This document shows positions 9,075 through 17,683 of a DNA stretch of 64,000 nt, in pieces (position 1 is the stretch's first letter; every line of letters starts with the position of its first letter). The notes beneath the pieces were generated by a model. The model ran no database searches. It was given only the letters and a program-made list of their open reading frames with translations, and had not been told where the DNA came from. The stretch lies in contig CAWBZX010000032.1 of the NCBI GenBank assembly GCA_963793295.1, positions 144,834 to 208,833 of the forward strand, given 5' to 3'. Position numbers and translations under genes: made by a program. Source of the DNA: JAHDHW01 sp963793295 (GTDB lineage Bacteria; Bacteroidota; Bacteroidia; Chitinophagales; Saprospiraceae).

Positions 9075-10124
9075 TTAAGCTTTTTTGAGGGTAAATCCAA
9101 AAGTAGACCCTAATTCTAACGAGCTTCTTACATTAATAGTTTGGTTATGTGCTTCGATGATGTGTTTTACAATCGAAAGTCCCAGACCGGAACCACCCTG
9201 AGAGCGGGATCTACTTTTATCAACCCTATAAAACCGGTCAAAAAGATGTTTGAGGTGATCTTCTCCAATACCTATTCCGTCATCAGCGACCTCAATCAGT
9301 AAATAGTTTTCCATGTCATAAAAACCTACTTTTGTTTGGCCTTTTTCTTTACCGTATTTTATCGAATTTGAAATGAGATTGACAAGTACCTGTCGGATAT
9401 TTTCCCGATCAGCTGCAACAAAAAATGATTGATCTGCACCTGCTTTTATGGAGAGTCTGATTTTTTTTTCTTTGGCTTGTAATTCCAAATCTTCAAAAAC
9501 TTCAAAGACTAATTTTCTGATATCAAACTTTTGAATATCAAGAATCAACTCACCAGACTCAAGCCGTGAAATAGACTCTAAATCTTCAACAATAGTGAGT
9601 AATCTTCCAACATTGTTGGCGGCTTTTTTTAAATAATCTACATTGATATTTTTGTCGTATACTCCCCCGTCCAGTAGGGTGTGAATGTAGCCCTGAATAC
9701 TAAAAATCGGAGTCTTTAATTCATGTGAAATATTTCCTAGATAGTCCCGGCGGTATTCTTCAAGTAGTTTTAATGATTCTATTTCCTTTTTCTGAGAGTC
9801 AGCCCATTCTGCTACTTCCTGTTCCACTTCATCAAGGATGTCTGTATCCAAATCAATATTTTTGGAACCTTTTTTTGAGGCTAGTTTAAATTCATGGATG
9901 GTTTTATAGATCAGTTTGATTTTACGATAAATGAATCGCTTAAGAATAAAAACGAAAAGAAAATATGAAAATATAAATACAATGACTCCAAAAAGAATCG
10001 CCTCATACCACTTGGTAACATTAAAATTAAAAAGTGTCCCAATGGAGATAATTAAAAAAGAAAAGAAACTTATACTAAATGCAGAAAAAAGTGCTATTTG
10101 TTTAGGTGTGAAATTCTTAATCAT
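9075..10124 (-). CDS. Sensor histidine kinase of a PhoR-like two-component system
   Basis: The 349-residue kinase has two adjacent membrane helices (about residues 8-62) with almost no extracytoplasmic loop, a linker, then a HisKA domain with the phosphoacceptor in SHELKTP (about 133-139). A HATPase domain follows, with N box (NLISNSIKYG), G1 (DDGIGIG), F box (FDRFYR) and G2 (GGSGLGLS). The lack of a sensing loop suggests detection within the membrane or by partner proteins. It overlaps the preceding response regulator gene by 4 bases, so the pair is co-transcribed and cognate. The architecture is close to PhoR, but the signal cannot be told from the sequence. Confidence 0.93.
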   Translation of the reverse strand: MIKNFTPKQIALFSAFSISFFSFLIISIGTLFNFNVTKWYEAILFGVIVFIFSYFLFVFILKRFIYRKIKLIYKTIHEFKLASKKGSKNIDLDTDILDEVEQEVAEWADSQKKEIESLKLLEEYRRDYLGNISHELKTPIFSIQGYIHTLLDGGVYDKNINVDYLKKAANNVGRLLTIVEDLESISRLESGELILDIQKFDIRKLVFEVFEDLELQAKEKKIRLSIKAGADQSFFVAADRENIRQVLVNLISNSIKYGKEKGQTKVGFYDMENYLLIEVADDGIGIGEDHLKHLFDRFYRVDKSRSRSQGGSGLGLSIVKHIIEAHNQTINVRSSLELGSTFGFTLKKA

Positions 10125-10813
10125 TCAAATTCAAATTTATATCCGATACCTTTTACTGTTTTGATATAATCCTCTCCAATCTTTTCGCGTACTTTTCGGA
10201 TATGTACATCGATTGTTCGGTTGCCTACAATAACTTCTGAACCCCAGATTTTTGTAAAAATCTCATCACGCGTAAATACCCGTCCAGGTTTTGAGGCAAG
10301 CAAGTATAATAATTCAAACTCTTTTTTCGCAAGATCTATAGATTTTTCTCCGATTTTTACGCTAACTTTCTTTTTATCGATGATGAAATCTCCAAGTTCT
10401 ATAACCTCCTCTTTACTTTCTTTAGAATCTGATGCTGATCGTCGTAAAAGCGCTTTAATCCTGCTTATCAAAACCCGAGGGCGGATCGGCTTGGTGATAA
10501 AATCATCTCCACCGGTATCTAATGCTGCAATTTGTGTGAAGTCTTCATTTCTTGCAGTTAAGAAAGCAATTAGTACTTTATCATATTTCTTTTGAGATCT
10601 TAGCCTCCTGCAAAATTCGACTCCATCCATTTCCGGCATCATAATATCGAGTAAAATCAAGTCAGGTGGTAATTTTTCAACAACTTCCATCCCTTGGATG
10701 CCGTTGTCTGCAACCATTACTTTAAAGCCCTCTTTTTTCAAATTGTAGCTTATAAACTCAAGTATATCAGGCTCATCATCAACTACTAAAATCGTATAAT
10801 TCTCATAATTCAT
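10121..10813 (-). CDS. OmpR/PhoB-family response regulator
   Basis: The 230-residue protein has a receiver domain with the acidic pair DDE near residue 12, the phosphorylated Asp in LILLDIMMP, Thr in FLTAR and Lys in TKPI. A winged-helix DNA-binding domain follows (about 130-230, FELLYLLASKPGRVF, RTIDVHIRKVREKI). It regulates transcription when phosphorylated by the kinase encoded immediately downstream, with which it overlaps by 4 bases. The targets are unknown. Confidence 0.95.
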   Translation of the reverse strand: MNYENYTILVVDDEPDILEFISYNLKKEGFKVMVADNGIQGMEVVEKLPPDLILLDIMMPEMDGVEFCRRLRSQKKYDKVLIAFLTARNEDFTQIAALDTGGDDFITKPIRPRVLISRIKALLRRSASDSKESKEEVIELGDFIIDKKKVSVKIGEKSIDLAKKEFELLYLLASKPGRVFTRDEIFTKIWGSEVIVGNRTIDVHIRKVREKIGEDYIKTVKGIGYKFEFE

Positions 10814-11005
10814 AAGCGATCATTTTCTGTTTTCATAAAATTAGAACTGTAAAGCCTGTAATATCTATTTTTAAGATTAAGTAATTGTTAACTTTTTGTA
10901 ACAAAACGGAGTTTAATTTACATTTTATAAAACACTGATTTTATAAGGGAAATTCAATAAATGTGACAATAGCATTCCATATCCTATAAAAAATTCATTT
11001 GTTGC

Positions 11006-11108
11006 TTTGGATATAAACATTATTTATTGATATATTTGTGTCGCCTTTTAATTATTCTCTCATAAGTCAAAGTAAAGTCCTCTCTCCTAAGACGGCTTTA
11101 CTTTTTTT
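11006..11108 (+). ncRNA. Candidate short RNA with its own promoter and terminator
   Basis: On the plus strand TTTG at 11006-11009 and TATATTTG at 11031-11038 form a Bacteroidota -33/-7 promoter with a 21-base gap. About 30 bases after the expected start near 11045 comes a 9-base perfect stem (11069-11077 with 11096-11104) followed by a T run to 11108. No ATG frame lies between, so the product would be an RNA of about 60-65 bases. It sits between the two-component pair and the DUF4296 gene, pointing into the 3' end of the latter on the opposite strand. The annotated span includes the promoter. Confidence 0.5.
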
Positions 11109-11433
11109 ATTTAAATTCGGCTTCTCTTTTATCAATTTCTTCTAAAACCTTTTCGTAAGTCTTAGCTAAATAATCGGGATGGGTTTTTAGATAGTTCATC
11201 TCAGTTAAAAAACTATCTTCAGAAATTGAATGAATCTGGTATATCTGTCCATAATATAATTGAGTTAGGCTATCTTTTTGTTCATCAGAATAACCAAGCA
11301 GAGAAGCTTCCACCAAATGTATATCAACAAGGATGTCAATCATTTTTTCTTGAGGAATAGTTGGGCTTTCCTTTTTTGTACATCCAAAGACAACCAAAAA
11401 ACAACTTAGAATAATTATGAGTTGTTTTATCAT
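11107..11433 (-). CDS. DUF4296 lipoprotein
   Basis: The 108-residue lipoprotein has a signal peptide ending in the lipobox FGC (Cys at residue 18). The mature part matches the Bacteroidota DUF4296 family, which begins with a P..KMIDILVDIHLVEA segment and continues as amphipathic helices. The function of the family is unknown. Its ATG overlaps the stop of the upstream phosphatase gene by 4 bases, so the two are translationally coupled. Confidence 0.88.
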   Translation of the reverse strand: MIKQLIIILSCFLVVFGCTKKESPTIPQEKMIDILVDIHLVEASLLGYSDEQKDSLTQLYYGQIYQIHSISEDSFLTEMNYLKTHPDYLAKTYEKVLEEIDKREAEFK

Positions 11434-11927
11434 TTGAAATATTGTTTTGGATAATAGTACTCTGTTTGTAATGCATTTGATTCTGTGAATTCACTCCACG
11501 AATTGATATCTGCTTCGATTTTAGCGATTCCACAGGTCGGAACATTAGGAATATAATTTTCTGTAAAACGATTGATAACACTAGTAAATGTTGGGTTATG
11601 ACCAAAAACCATCAAGGTATTTACATCATCGTTCACATTTTTAATAACCTGGATAATGTCTTCTGGGTAAGCTTCATAGATCTTATTCTTTACAACGATA
11701 TCTTCAGATGGAAAGCCCATTTCTTTCGCAAAATATTTGGCTGTTGTTAAGGCCCTGTTTGCAGGGCTTGAGATAATTAAATCCGGTTGAACGTTTTTAC
11801 CTTTCAACAGTTTAGCCATAAAAGGAGCATCACGGAGGCCTCTTGAGCTAAGGGGCCTTTCGATGTCATCCAAAGAAGAATCGTCCCAGCTTGATTTGGC
11901 ATGTCTTATAAAATATACGTTTTTCAT
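11430..11927 (-). CDS. SixA-like histidine phosphatase
   Basis: A histidine phosphatase superfamily protein of 165 residues starting at the ATG at 11925-11927 (MKNVYFIRHAKSSW); a longer frame to 11954 adds nine residues without family support. The catalytic RHA motif is at the N-terminus, and ERPLSSRGLRDAP, SSPANRALTTA (second Arg) and FGHNP (second His) follow. The short length and motif spacing match SixA/RPE-type phosphohistidine or small-molecule phosphatases. It is coupled to the DUF4296 lipoprotein gene. The substrate is unknown. Confidence 0.88.
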   Translation of the reverse strand: MKNVYFIRHAKSSWDDSSLDDIERPLSSRGLRDAPFMAKLLKGKNVQPDLIISSPANRALTTAKYFAKEMGFPSEDIVVKNKIYEAYPEDIIQVIKNVNDDVNTLMVFGHNPTFTSVINRFTENYIPNVPTCGIAKIEADINSWSEFTESNALQTEYYYPKQYFK

Positions 11928-12249
11928 GATTCGGTTTTTGTTTTCAATATACAATTAAAAGGAATTCGATGTAAGAGTTTGTTTAAAATAAACTTAATGT
12001 TGTTTTCCAACATAACTAAAACCCAAAAATCAACAAGTAAGTTTAACCCTGAGCGTCTGTGAAGTTTACGCTTACTTGTTAATACAGTTTTAAAAAAATG
12101 GAGGAAACATAGAAGTGGAAAAACGATATAAAGTGTCTGCCAATATTTTATACAAAAATTATAAATCTTCTAAACTCCTCAGCTATTTGTCTTATTTCTT
12201 TCAAATTTCATTATTTTTAATCTATAATTGTTGCAATTATAAATTGATT
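11928..12249. other. Intergenic region upstream of rlmH with two inverted repeats
   Basis: This 322-base divergent spacer contains a 10-base perfect inverted repeat (12032-12041 with 12071-12080, 29-base loop) and an 8-base dyad (12223-12230 with 12234-12241) ending only 8 bases before the rlmH start. The second could hide the ribosome binding region or bind a regulator. An in-frame extension of rlmH back to a GTG at 12115 is open but unlike any family member, so it is treated as non-coding. Confidence 0.5.
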
Positions 12250-12723
12250 ATGAAAGTTGAACTTTGGATGGTTGGCAAAACCAATTTTGAATATTTGAAA
12301 GAAGGAATTGAAATTTATCAAAAGAGGCTTAAACATTATCTTAGTTTTGATTTGAATGTTATCCCGGACCTAAAAAACGCTAAAAATCTCAGCACGGATC
12401 AAGTTAAACAAAAAGAAGGTGCTCTAATTCTCCAAAAACTACAAAAAGATGATTTTCTGATCCTTTTAGATGAAAAGGGAAAAGAATTTAACTCAGTAGT
12501 TTTTGCCCACTATATGGAAAAACATTTTCTTTCTTCAAAAAAAAGAATTGTTTTTCAAATTGGCGGGGCTTTTGGATTTTCAAACGAAATCTACGAAAGG
12601 TCAAATAATAAAATGGCACTATCAAAAATGACTTTTTCTCATCAGATGGTTCGTCTATTTTTTTTGGAGCAACTTTATCGAGCGATGACCATAATTAAGG
12701 GGGAGCCTTATCATAATCAATAA
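12250..12723 (+). CDS. rlmH: 23S rRNA pseudouridine(1915) N3-methyltransferase
   Basis: RlmH is a SPOUT methyltransferase that methylates pseudouridine 1915 in helix 69 of 23S rRNA, using SAM. The protein is 157 residues from the ATG at 12250, which gives the standard start MKVELWMVGKT and the standard length. Diagnostic segments are YQKRLKHY, ILLDEKGKEFNS, FQIGGAFGFS, and a C-terminus with FSHQMVRLFFLEQLYRA and GEPYHN. The 45 upstream in-frame codons are Lys/Tyr/Leu rich, contain no motif, and are rejected. The rhomboid gene follows after 39 bases. Confidence 0.96.
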   Translation: MKVELWMVGKTNFEYLKEGIEIYQKRLKHYLSFDLNVIPDLKNAKNLSTDQVKQKEGALILQKLQKDDFLILLDEKGKEFNSVVFAHYMEKHFLSSKKRIVFQIGGAFGFSNEIYERSNNKMALSKMTFSHQMVRLFFLEQLYRAMTIIKGEPYHNQ

Positions 12724-12762
12724 GTTGAATATTTTTAATTTTTTACGCACATAAATAAACCC

Positions 12763-13413
12763 ATGGAATCAGGAATTTCATTGACACTTATTATCGTCAT
12801 TCTGACGGGAATTGTTTCGTTTCAAGCTTTCAACAACAATTCGATGAAGGAAAAGCTGCTTTTGCATCCAAGATCTATCCGGAAACATAAAGAATATTAC
12901 CGATTTCTGACTCATGGATTTGTTCATGGCGACTGGGGGCATTTATTAATTAATATGTATGTTCTTTATGTTTTCGGGGAACATATTGAATTTGCCTTTG
13001 ACACCATATTTACTCCTGCACTTGGGAAAATTCTATTCCTGAGTTTATATTTAGGTGCAATTATTCTATCTTCATTACCAGCGTATTTTAAACACAAACA
13101 CAATCCGTATTACGGCGCTTTGGGCGCTTCGGGAGGTACCTCCGCCATCGTTTTTGCCTTTATCATTTTTGGACCCTGGGATTGGTTTATTTTTCCTCCA
13201 TTGCCGGCCATTTTACTGGGAGTTGGTTATCTATGGTACTCTTCATATATGGGTAAAAAAGGACAAGATAATATTGGACATGATGCGCATTTTTGGGGAG
13301 CCGTTTTTGGCTTCGTTTTTACCATGACCATGTTTACTATTTTTCAGCCAACGATGGTTGACATCTTTCTTAATCAGTTGTTAGCAGGACCAAAGCCTCC
13401 TCCATTTTTTTAA
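12763..13413 (+). CDS. Rhomboid-family intramembrane serine protease
   Basis: The 216-residue protein has about six hydrophobic helices. It shows the rhomboid hallmarks FVHGDWGHLLINM (loop 1 region with paired His/Asn), the catalytic Ser in GASGGTSA, and the catalytic His in HDAHFWGAVFGF. Rhomboids cut membrane-spanning substrates within the bilayer; the substrate here is unknown. The catalytic Ser and His are both present, so it should be active. It is compact, without an extra cytosolic domain, and is followed 21 bases later by a YdcF-like gene. Confidence 0.93.
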   Translation: MESGISLTLIIVILTGIVSFQAFNNNSMKEKLLLHPRSIRKHKEYYRFLTHGFVHGDWGHLLINMYVLYVFGEHIEFAFDTIFTPALGKILFLSLYLGAIILSSLPAYFKHKHNPYYGALGASGGTSAIVFAFIIFGPWDWFIFPPLPAILLGVGYLWYSSYMGKKGQDNIGHDAHFWGAVFGFVFTMTMFTIFQPTMVDIFLNQLLAGPKPPPFF

Positions 13414-13434
13414 AAAATAATTATAGCTTTCTAA

Positions 13435-14202
13435 ATGTTTTTCATTCTTTCAAAGGTATTGTTTTTCGTGATCCAGCCTTTAAACTGGATCATTGGTCTT
13501 TTGATTTATACTGTGTTTTCCAAAAGACCAAAGTGGAAAAAACGAACCCGAAACGCTGCATTAATCCTTTTGGTTTTCTTTACGAATGGATTTATTGCAA
13601 ATCTGGTGACAAGAGCCTGGGAAAGCGACATCTACAGTATTTCCAGCCTGCGGCAAAATTATGATATCGGAATCGTTTTGGGCGGGTATTCTAATTTCAA
13701 CATACAAGCGCGGGAACGTTATAATTTTAGTGCAAGTGCAAATCGTTTAACGCAAGCCGTTGAATTATACAAGGAAGGGAAAATTAAAAAATTATTATTG
13801 ACAGGCGGATCTGGAAGTCTTTTAAGGGAAGCACCCAACGAAGCTGAAGAAATTAGGCCCTTTTTAATCAAAATGGGAGTTTTGGAAAGCGATTTAATTA
13901 TTGAACCCAAAGCCAGGAATACCCATGAAAATGCGATTTTTACCAAAAAAATTTTGGAGAAAGATTTCCCAAATGCTTCTTGTCTTTTAATCACTTCAGC
14001 TTACCACATGAGGCGTTCAAAAGGATGTTTTAAAAAAGAAAAAGTTGCTTTTACTCCATTTAGTACAGATCTTTTTGGAGAGGAAATTCGTTTTTCTCCT
14101 TCCCTTCTTTTTATTCCAAATTCCGGGTGTTTAAGTCGCTGGGAACTTCTGATAAAAGAATGGGTAGGTTACATTGTTTATACCTTGAGCGGTTATATTT
14201 AA
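13435..14202 (+). CDS. YdcF/ElyC-family (DUF218) membrane protein
   Basis: The 255-residue protein begins with two membrane helices (about residues 5-55) and then a DUF218 domain: GIVLGGYSN, an AVELYKEGKIKKLLLTGGSG segment, an E.A.NTHENA stretch and ITSAYHMRRS. Relatives such as ElyC and SanA take part in envelope integrity and peptidoglycan or lipid-carrier processes. It is probably co-transcribed with the rhomboid gene just upstream. The function is inferred from the family only. Confidence 0.9.
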   Translation: MFFILSKVLFFVIQPLNWIIGLLIYTVFSKRPKWKKRTRNAALILLVFFTNGFIANLVTRAWESDIYSISSLRQNYDIGIVLGGYSNFNIQARERYNFSASANRLTQAVELYKEGKIKKLLLTGGSGSLLREAPNEAEEIRPFLIKMGVLESDLIIEPKARNTHENAIFTKKILEKDFPNASCLLITSAYHMRRSKGCFKKEKVAFTPFSTDLFGEEIRFSPSLLFIPNSGCLSRWELLIKEWVGYIVYTLSGYI

Positions 14203-14211
14203 AATATTGAT

Positions 14212-15096
14212 TTACAATACCTTAAGCGTAAATAACGAACGTGATTCCATCGTAAAAATACCATATCCGTTTTCGATATTATTATGAACGACAACAGGTT
14301 CGACGAATGGATTACCGTCTGAATTATTGAAAATGTTTAAAGATTTTTCGAAAAAATATCTATCCTTTGAGATTGAAATTAAGTTGATATCCAATTCAAC
14401 ACTCTCTGCATTATCCGGATAATCGGAATAAGTATAAAAATTAAGGGTAACTTCTCTTCCATCAAAAGTAGCATCTGAAAAAACGATAAATTCCTCCCCT
14501 TCTTCAACAATTGGATTGAAGGAGGATAAATAAAAATTATCGGCATATTCGAAACCACCTTGAGATACTCTTGCAAGGCCAGCTACTGAATAATAATTTT
14601 CAATGCCGGCAGGATCTGAAAACTTAATCGTAATCTCATTGGCACGATCTCCGTCAGGTGTTACTGCACCATCCCTTTCAAAAGAAACATCGATGATAGG
14701 AACAGGCTGAGGCATGTTCTGTTTTGCAGAAACTTGATTAAAGTTTGGAGCTTGAACCATTAACGTATATTCTGCAACGTCGTTCCCTAGTGATTCAACT
14801 CCTGATTTTCCATACAAGCCATTTGCCTTATAATCCAAATTATAAAGTAATTGACCATTTTTAAAAAGTTCCACTATCGCATTTTCTACAATCACCGGTT
14901 GATCTGGTTCCAGTACGCCAACACTGTTTGAAACATAGACGACTAAGGTGGTGTCCATGTCTGAAAGGTTAGCAGATACAGCCAATGCAGGAGTATGTTC
15001 CGGTATATCCAATATGACAACTTGTTCGAAAAAATCCTCACTGCAACTCGAAATGGATAACAATAAAAGACAAAAGAAAAATTGTACTATTCTCAT
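14212..15096 (-). CDS. DUF4249 lipoprotein, partner of the TonB receptor
   Basis: The 294-residue lipoprotein has a signal peptide and a Cys at about residue 18 (SISSCSED). The mature protein is beta-rich and matches DUF4249, a Bacteroidota family usually encoded next to a TonB-dependent receptor. The receptor gene ends 28 bases upstream on the same strand, so the two form a transport operon at the outer membrane. It is probably a surface substrate-capture or lid subunit, by analogy with SusD, to which it is not obviously related. The substrate is unknown. Confidence 0.9.
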   Translation of the reverse strand: MRIVQFFFCLLLLSISSCSEDFFEQVVILDIPEHTPALAVSANLSDMDTTLVVYVSNSVGVLEPDQPVIVENAIVELFKNGQLLYNLDYKANGLYGKSGVESLGNDVAEYTLMVQAPNFNQVSAKQNMPQPVPIIDVSFERDGAVTPDGDRANEITIKFSDPAGIENYYSVAGLARVSQGGFEYADNFYLSSFNPIVEEGEEFIVFSDATFDGREVTLNFYTYSDYPDNAESVELDINLISISKDRYFFEKSLNIFNNSDGNPFVEPVVVHNNIENGYGIFTMESRSLFTLKVL

Positions 15097-15124
15097 ATTT
15101 AAAGTATTTCTGACTCTAGGGTAA

Positions 15125-17488
15125 TTATAGCTTAAAACGATAGGTTACTGAAGGAATAATAGGAAATAAACTAACCTGCTTGAAAGCGCGATTTCCTTCA
15201 TTATCCCTCCCTGAGTAAATAAAATAAGGGTTTTTCCGATTGTAAACATTATATGCTCCGATAATCCACCACCGTTCATATTTTCCTCTTTTTTTATAAA
15301 ATTCAAAGTTTAAATCAAGCCGGTGATAAGAAGCCATCCGGAAAGCGTTTTTTGAACCAATGGTTTCAATTTCTCTGGTATTAGCGTACCCATTTTCATA
15401 ATCAACATAAAAAGGGCTATTGTAACGGTACAATGGAAGTGTAATGGAATTGCCCGTTCCATATACCCAGGCCCCTGTAAACGAAATACGGTCGGTGATC
15501 TGATGAGAAACGACAACTGAGATATCATGGCGACGATCGTATTTAAATGGAAATACTTCTCCACTGTTTATATCATCAAATTGACGAAAATTCCAACTCA
15601 AGGTATAACCCACCCATCCGGTGGTCTTTCCTTTCTTTTTTTGAAAAAACAATTCAACACCATAGGCTTCTCCATCTCCCTGAGTCACCTTATCCTGCCA
15701 ATCATTTTCCAGCCCGATAAAGTCAACTCCTTCTTTATAGGAAATGACATTTTTCATTTCTTTGTAATACCCTTCCAAAGAAAACTCATAATCTTTCCAA
15801 ACGGTTTTCGCAACGCCTAAAGCGGCTTGCCAGGATGTCTGCGGTTTTATTCTTTTTGTGCTCGGAACCCATAAATCAGTTGGGAGACTCAATGATTCGT
15901 TGGTCAATAAATTGATGTACTGAGCCATTGTGCTGAATGAACCTTTGATGGCCAATTGATTGCTTAAAAGATACCTTAAACCAACACGGGGTTGAATGGA
16001 ATAATATAACTCATCGTCATTGCCGCGGACTTTGAAAGCGGAAGCATGAACCCCGATATTTGCTTTTAAAGCACCAAATTGCATGTCGTCTTCCAGATAC
16101 AAGGCATATTCTAAAGACTTTGATTGTTGAGATCCCAGGACTGTATCAAATTCCAGTTCATCCACTGCCAGTTCAAATTGAAAGGCACCCGGATCATAGG
16201 TGTGATGGGTAATACTGGTACCAAAACGAATAAAATGATTGGGATCGGGAATGTAATCAAAGTCAATCTTTCCGGCGTAATCTGTAATTCCGGAAAAGTA
16301 TTTTGCACCAAAAGAGCTGAAATCATCATTGTATTTGTCTTCAGTTCTGGTGACCAGATCAAATTTATATTTGCTATAAGTTAGGGTCGTATTGGCAAAT
16401 AATTTATTATTAATCATATAATTCCATCTCAGCGCAGCCGTGATGTTTCCCCAGTCAGTTCTGTTTTCAAGTTTGAAATAATCTCCATCATTATATTTTT
16501 CTGTAGAATTGACGCCAAAAACATCTTCTCCCAAATAGGCACTTGCAAAAATCCGGTGCTTTTCATTGATTTTGTGATTGATTTTGGCATTAAGGTCGTA
16601 GAAATATAGTTTGATATCAAACTGCTGATCATCGGTTTGTTGCCCTCGAATGATTGGTCTTCCGATAAAATCTATGTAGGTCCTCCGCCCCGAAACGATA
16701 AAAGATGTTTTGTCTTTTATAATGGGTGCTTCAATGGTCAATTTTGAAGCGACCAGACCAAAAGAGCCTTCCATATGAAATCCCTGATTGTTCCCTTCCT
16801 TCATGTTAATTTCTAATACTGAGGACAGTCTTCCTCCGTATCTTGCTGGAAATCCCCCTTTTGTCAAGGTGACATTTTTTATAGCATCAGCATTGAAAAC
16901 AGAAAAGAATCCAAGCAAATGTGATACATTATAAACCGGAACGCCATCGAGCAATATCAGATTTTGATCAGGACTTCCTCCCCGCACATATAATCCGCTT
17001 TGCCCTTCGCCACCTGATTGTACTCCAGGAAGCAATTGTAATACCTTTAAAACATCTACTTCGCCCAATAGCGCCGGAACCTTTTTAATTTGTTCAACCG
17101 GAATCTGGACGACGCTCATTTGAGTTTCTTCTTCAATTTTTGTCTGCTTTTCAGCGATGACCTCAACCGTCTCTAATTGGATATCAGAAGCCAGCTTAAC
17201 ATTCAAAGTAAAGTCATTTTCAAGTTTAAGCTTAAAATTTTGGGTTTGATATCCGATGTATGAAAATGAAAGGCTGACTGAGTCGGCTGGCAGGGTAATA
17301 CTGAAAAATCCGTATGTATTCGTGACTGTTCCTTTGCCACTCAAATAATCGTATACGTTGGCTGAAATTAATTTTTCTCCAGATAGCTCATCTTCAATAT
17401 AGCCGCTTATCGTAAATTTTTCAGTTGTCTGGGAAAAGCCTTGGAATACAAAAAAGCAAAAAAGGAGAGTTAAAGTTTTAGTATTCAT
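15125..17488 (-). CDS. TonB-dependent outer membrane receptor with carboxypeptidase-like N-domain
   Basis: The 787-residue protein starts at the ATG at 17486-17488, which gives a clean signal peptide (MNTKTLTLLF, ending GFSQ). The upstream in-frame extension to 17590 would put 34 polar residues before the signal and is rejected. A CarboxypepD_reg-like beta domain (about 25-110, ISGYIEDELSG) precedes the plug (about 130-240, LLPGVQSGGEGQSGLYVRGGSPDQ motifs) and a 22-strand barrel ending in aromatic-rich YRFKL. It imports an unknown ligand using TonB energy and is paired with the DUF4249 lipoprotein downstream. It is not a SusC-length receptor. Confidence 0.94.
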   Translation of the reverse strand: MNTKTLTLLFCFFVFQGFSQTTEKFTISGYIEDELSGEKLISANVYDYLSGKGTVTNTYGFFSITLPADSVSLSFSYIGYQTQNFKLKLENDFTLNVKLASDIQLETVEVIAEKQTKIEEETQMSVVQIPVEQIKKVPALLGEVDVLKVLQLLPGVQSGGEGQSGLYVRGGSPDQNLILLDGVPVYNVSHLLGFFSVFNADAIKNVTLTKGGFPARYGGRLSSVLEINMKEGNNQGFHMEGSFGLVASKLTIEAPIIKDKTSFIVSGRRTYIDFIGRPIIRGQQTDDQQFDIKLYFYDLNAKINHKINEKHRIFASAYLGEDVFGVNSTEKYNDGDYFKLENRTDWGNITAALRWNYMINNKLFANTTLTYSKYKFDLVTRTEDKYNDDFSSFGAKYFSGITDYAGKIDFDYIPDPNHFIRFGTSITHHTYDPGAFQFELAVDELEFDTVLGSQQSKSLEYALYLEDDMQFGALKANIGVHASAFKVRGNDDELYYSIQPRVGLRYLLSNQLAIKGSFSTMAQYINLLTNESLSLPTDLWVPSTKRIKPQTSWQAALGVAKTVWKDYEFSLEGYYKEMKNVISYKEGVDFIGLENDWQDKVTQGDGEAYGVELFFQKKKGKTTGWVGYTLSWNFRQFDDINSGEVFPFKYDRRHDISVVVSHQITDRISFTGAWVYGTGNSITLPLYRYNSPFYVDYENGYANTREIETIGSKNAFRMASYHRLDLNFEFYKKRGKYERWWIIGAYNVYNRKNPYFIYSGRDNEGNRAFKQVSLFPIIPSVTYRFKL

Positions 17489-17611
17489 AATGGGAGTTAA
17501 GGATTTATCTATTTTTAACGGAAGTTGTTCCTTTCTATTTTTGAATTCAATTAATTTAAATGAATATGCCATCAGCAGACATATTTTCAAAATAGAAGCT
17601 TATAGTTCATT

Positions 17612-17649
17612 AAAAAAGTAACCAAATTTTCAAATTCGATTACTTTTTT
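17612..17649 (-). terminator. Terminator after pruA
   Basis: A perfect 10-base stem (17612-17621 with 17640-17649) around an 18-base loop ends in six T residues on the minus strand. It lies 35 bases beyond the pruA stop. Confidence 0.75.
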
Positions 17650-17683
17650 AAAAACCATATTTTTTGATTAACCCAGAGCGCCG

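Noticed and set aside
11928..11954. Nine-residue upstream extension of the SixA-like phosphatase
   Set aside because: The ATG at 11927 places the RHA motif at the normal distance from the N-terminus; the extension adds nothing family-like.
12115..12249. In-frame upstream extension of rlmH from a GTG at 12115
   Set aside because: The added 45 residues contain no family motif, whereas the ATG at 12250 gives the standard RlmH start and length.
17489..17590. 34-residue upstream extension of the TonB receptor
   Set aside because: It would bury the signal peptide behind polar sequence; the ATG at 17486-17488 gives a clean signal peptide.
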